57,084 nucleotides of DNA from Mangrovihabitans endophyticus (GTDB lineage: Bacteria > Actinomycetota > Actinomycetes > Mycobacteriales > Micromonosporaceae), in contig NZ_BMMX01000003.1 of assembly GCF_014646155.1 (NCBI RefSeq), positions 265,315 to 322,398 of the forward strand. The letters run 5' to 3'. The translations under genes and the position numbers were made by a program. Positions 56,969 to 57,084 of this stretch are shown here, piece after piece (positions within the stretch are counted from its first letter, which is position 1; each line of letters begins with the position of its first letter). The notes below the pieces were generated by a model. It saw nothing but the letters and a program-made list of their open reading frames with translations. It did not search any database and was not told the DNA's origin.

Positions 56969-57084
56969 CGAACGTTCCTAGAAGTAACCTCCCGCCACAC
57001 CCGCTCATCGGCATGTCCGACGGTCGGCGCACGGTTGCGAAGCGTCACGGCGCACGAGTGATGGTTTGCTGCAAGGGTTGTTCA

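Overview
The window is dense, GC-rich DNA with many GTG starts, strong GGAGG-type ribosome sites, 4-base stop/start overlaps, several BTAD/SARP regulators, ECF sigma factors and secreted proteins. This is a filamentous actinomycete chromosome; a Micromonosporaceae-like host is a guess that cannot be proved from this sequence alone. I see no tRNA, rRNA, CRISPR array or intact insertion sequence.

Left part (1-24.6 kb): the 3' part of a repeat-containing, membrane-anchored protein with a C-terminal DUF6973-like domain; a secreted glycerophosphodiesterase; a small exported peptide; a divergent pair of large SARP regulators with NB-ARC domains (3489-5363 and 5506-8304); a phosphotransferase, an acetyltransferase and an endonuclease/phosphatase-fold gene; a TPR/DUF4037 pair; then four tandem secreted paralogues (12902-14947) sharing a C-terminal GDGGYxNWAF motif. 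Next to these lie a STAND ATPase with a terminal HTH and two SARP-like proteins whose C-terminal halves look like degenerate nucleotide-cyclase domains. A FAD monooxygenase/MarR pair sits behind a near-perfect palindromic operator. Then come RidA, a secreted alpha/beta hydrolase and a lipoprotein copper monooxygenase.

Middle part (24.7-38.4 kb): a two-component system, an ECF42-type sigma factor with its DGPF/YCII partner, an SAM methyltransferase, two more ECF operons with membrane partners, ArsR and TetR regulators (the latter with twin operators in front of an SDR), an aldo/keto reductase with an HxlR remnant upstream, a histidine phosphatase, a SnoaL-like protein and an LLM flavin oxidoreductase.

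Right part (39.0-53.9 kb): a tightly coupled 15-domain operon that looks like a natural-product cluster. It encodes an acyl carrier protein, a stand-alone adenylating enzyme, two MaoC/FAS1-like dehydratase-fold proteins, a DegT aminotransferase, a divergent inositol-phosphate synthase, a primase-like Toprim protein, two 3-hydroxyisobutyrate-dehydrogenase-like enzymes, an SDR, a Gfo/Idh/MocA dehydrogenase, a FemX/BioF2-like acyltransferase, an aldo/keto reductase, and an MFS exporter fused in frame to a TylF-type O-methyltransferase. My inference is an N-acylated, O-methylated aminocyclitol: cyclitol formation, oxidation and transamination on one arm, carrier-bound acyl chemistry on the other, joined by the GNAT-fold enzyme and exported. 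The product is not identified. Outside the cluster lie a response-regulator remnant, a secreted GH16 glucanase with a ricin-type domain, and a HAD hydrolase.
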